NCBI GenBank assembly: GCA_922989275.2
Contig: OV277870.1
Coordinates: 45,814,356-45,878,355 of the forward strand
Reading direction: 5' to 3'
Source: Gari tellinella
Lineage: Eukaryota > Mollusca > Bivalvia > Cardiida > Psammobiidae
DNA: 64,000 nt
Shown: positions 62,639-64,000 of the stretch, in pieces
Numbering within the stretch: the first letter of the stretch is position 1
Layout of the letters: each line of letters begins with the position of its first letter
Notes under the pieces: model-generated
What the model was told of the DNA's origin: nothing
Database searches by the model: none
The model's input: the letters and a program-made list of their open reading frames with translations, nothing else
Position numbers and translations under genes: made by a program

Positions 62639-62760
62639 TCGAAATTACGTTAGGTTGCTTGAATAACAGCAAACATCTGGAAGCTGTTGATAAAACTTGA
62701 TTTTATATTAGAATCTCCGCGTTCTAAATCAAGATAGGAAAGATAACTCTTGATGGACAA
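62638..62760 (-). other. TTI1: TTI1 exon 1: 5' UTR with first two bases of the start codon (right edge unknown)
   Basis: On the minus strand the sequence reads TTTCGAT, then a strong donor GTAAGTCTC, with the boundary at 62638. Exon 2 begins with G followed by an open frame, so the terminal AT plus that G would form ATG. The resulting start MET-LRSEAF lines up with the known TTI1 N-terminus. The right end is approximate because no transcription start can be seen. A different short first coding exon inside the 7.9-kb intron is possible. Confidence 0.5.
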
Positions 62761-62937
62761 GTATAAACCACGGACCAAAGTCTGGGAAAGCCGGACTGGG
62801 TAAAATGCTATAAAATTGATAATTAGTGAATTAAAATATTGAATAAAATAGTCACATTCAATTTGATCTATTCCATTCTTTAAACGAATATTTTATAGAG
62901 ACTAAAAACCAAACTAAAAACTTTTTTTTTTTGTTAA
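62640..62937 (-). promoter_or_regulatory. Presumed TTI1 promoter region
   Basis: By position only: it lies between the proposed first exon and the TTAA element. No TATA box at a convincing distance, CpG cluster or initiator could be identified. Confidence 0.3.
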
Positions 62938-63876
62938 GGGTGTATCAATTTGTCATGAATTTAAGAAATTTTCAAAGTATATGAAAACACTTTATGATGG
63001 TTTTGTATTGAAGAGCTATTTAAGATGAATGAAAAAATAGAAAAAGTGTACATTTTGGTGAACAACAGTTGGCTCCATGGCCATGTAAAATTAACCCCAC
63101 CCACTCTCTCTTCTTATGTCCTTTTCAAACAGCCCGCTTCAATAAAATCCATTTTAAATGAAAACAAATATGATAATTTGGTTTTGTGTTATTTATTTCC
63201 TTTCTATGGTAGTATTTCTTCATACAAAAACTAATTTAAGAAGAAACAGGCACCACATGTGAAATTTATAAAGCTCTAAATATCATCAATATGGTACTTT
63301 TTTGTAAATTTTGTAAGGGGAGATAACTCTTTTTACTTTAATAACTCAAAATTTTCAACACTGACCTTTCAATTTCTTTTCATATTTTGAACGGCCTTAG
63401 CATTGGCTTTCATTTGGTAGAATATAAGAAAAAGTTTAATACTAGAACTATTTTATTTTCAAACTTTTTTACTTTTTTTTTCATAAAATAAAAAATCTAA
63501 TAAAATCATGCCCTATAAAAAGCATATTTTGATATTCGAGGATCGATATTGTTCAAACCTAGTGCCTGCTTTGTCTAAATTTGGTTTCTATATGTGAAAA
63601 TACCACCATAGACATGAAATAAATAATGAAAACCCAAATTACTATGTTTGTTTTGAAATAGATTTTACTGAAGCTTGTACTGACTGAATGGGTAAAATTT
63701 GAGAGAAAAAGTCCAAATTTGACATACCTTTTTCAAATCGCTGTAGCTCAAAAACAAGGACACCATATATTTTTTTTTCCATTTTTTTCATTTATCATAA
63801 ATAGCTCTTCCAAAAATACAATGATAGAAAAAAAGTTTGATACTTTGAAAAAATCGCTTATGGGTTGGATACACCC
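62938..63876. mobile_element. TTAA-flanked 939-bp element with GGGTGTATC ends
   Basis: GGGTGTATC at the left and GATACACCC at the right, with TTAA directly outside (62934-62937, 63877-63880). Consistent with a piggyBac-type non-autonomous element. No conserved protein seen in it. Confidence 0.82.
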
Positions 63877-64000
63877 TTAACTGAGTGCCAGTCACCTATA
63901 TAGATCTATAAACAGGTAAATATTAGCATAAGAAAAGAATTTAAGTAAATAAAACTCAAACAAATTTCAAGAAGAAATTGAATTTGGTCAGGATTCGAAC

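Noticed and set aside
63985..64000. GGATTCGAAC at the right edge as a tRNA or SINE box B
   Set aside because: It is cut by the window end, so nothing downstream can be checked.

Overview
The window is eukaryotic, AT-rich and dominated by transposable elements. Spliced genes with long introns, tRNA-derived SINEs and very many small inverted-repeat elements suggest a mollusc, most likely a bivalve. I cannot name the species from sequence alone.

Two host genes can be reconstructed exon by exon. On the minus strand, a complete TTI1 gene (TELO2-interacting protein 1, a HEAT-repeat subunit of the TTT co-chaperone complex) runs from 62638 down to its stop codon at 18842. It has 24 exons, all with consistent splice phases, giving 1120 residues. 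The start codon appears to be split by a 7.9-kb first intron. On the plus strand, the 3' end of a secreted-type protein with antistasin-like cysteine repeats occupies four exons from 10253 to 13830. The two genes converge, with about 5 kb of repeats between their stop codons.

Most of the rest is mobile DNA. 1-10 kb holds a 1.5-kb hAT-like element and many short hairpin elements. 14-38 kb (intergenic, then TTI1 introns) is packed with hairpin elements that I sort by termini into families A-G and I; several are nested with exact target-site duplications. 38.86-49.00 kb is one fold-back composite: TA-flanked inverted termini enclose two opposed arrays of G/C-tract repeats, a hAT-like insertion, and a 5-kb satellite of 78-bp units that reverses orientation at about 45.81 kb. 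49.4-51.9 kb holds nested TA-flanked elements. 55.5-61.85 kb is a region bounded by inverted repeats that contains an intact 1189-codon LINE ORF (endonuclease, reverse transcriptase and a zinc finger), next to the remains of a second LINE. 62.94-63.88 kb is a TTAA-flanked element just upstream of the TTI1 promoter region.

The most unusual signal is the organisation of the hairpin elements. A few central palindromes recur inside elements with unrelated termini and different target duplications (TTAA, TA, 6 bp), and one terminal type carries two different palindromes. The two arms of the palindromes also vary in step. This looks like exchangeable hairpin cassettes shared among unrelated non-autonomous transposons.
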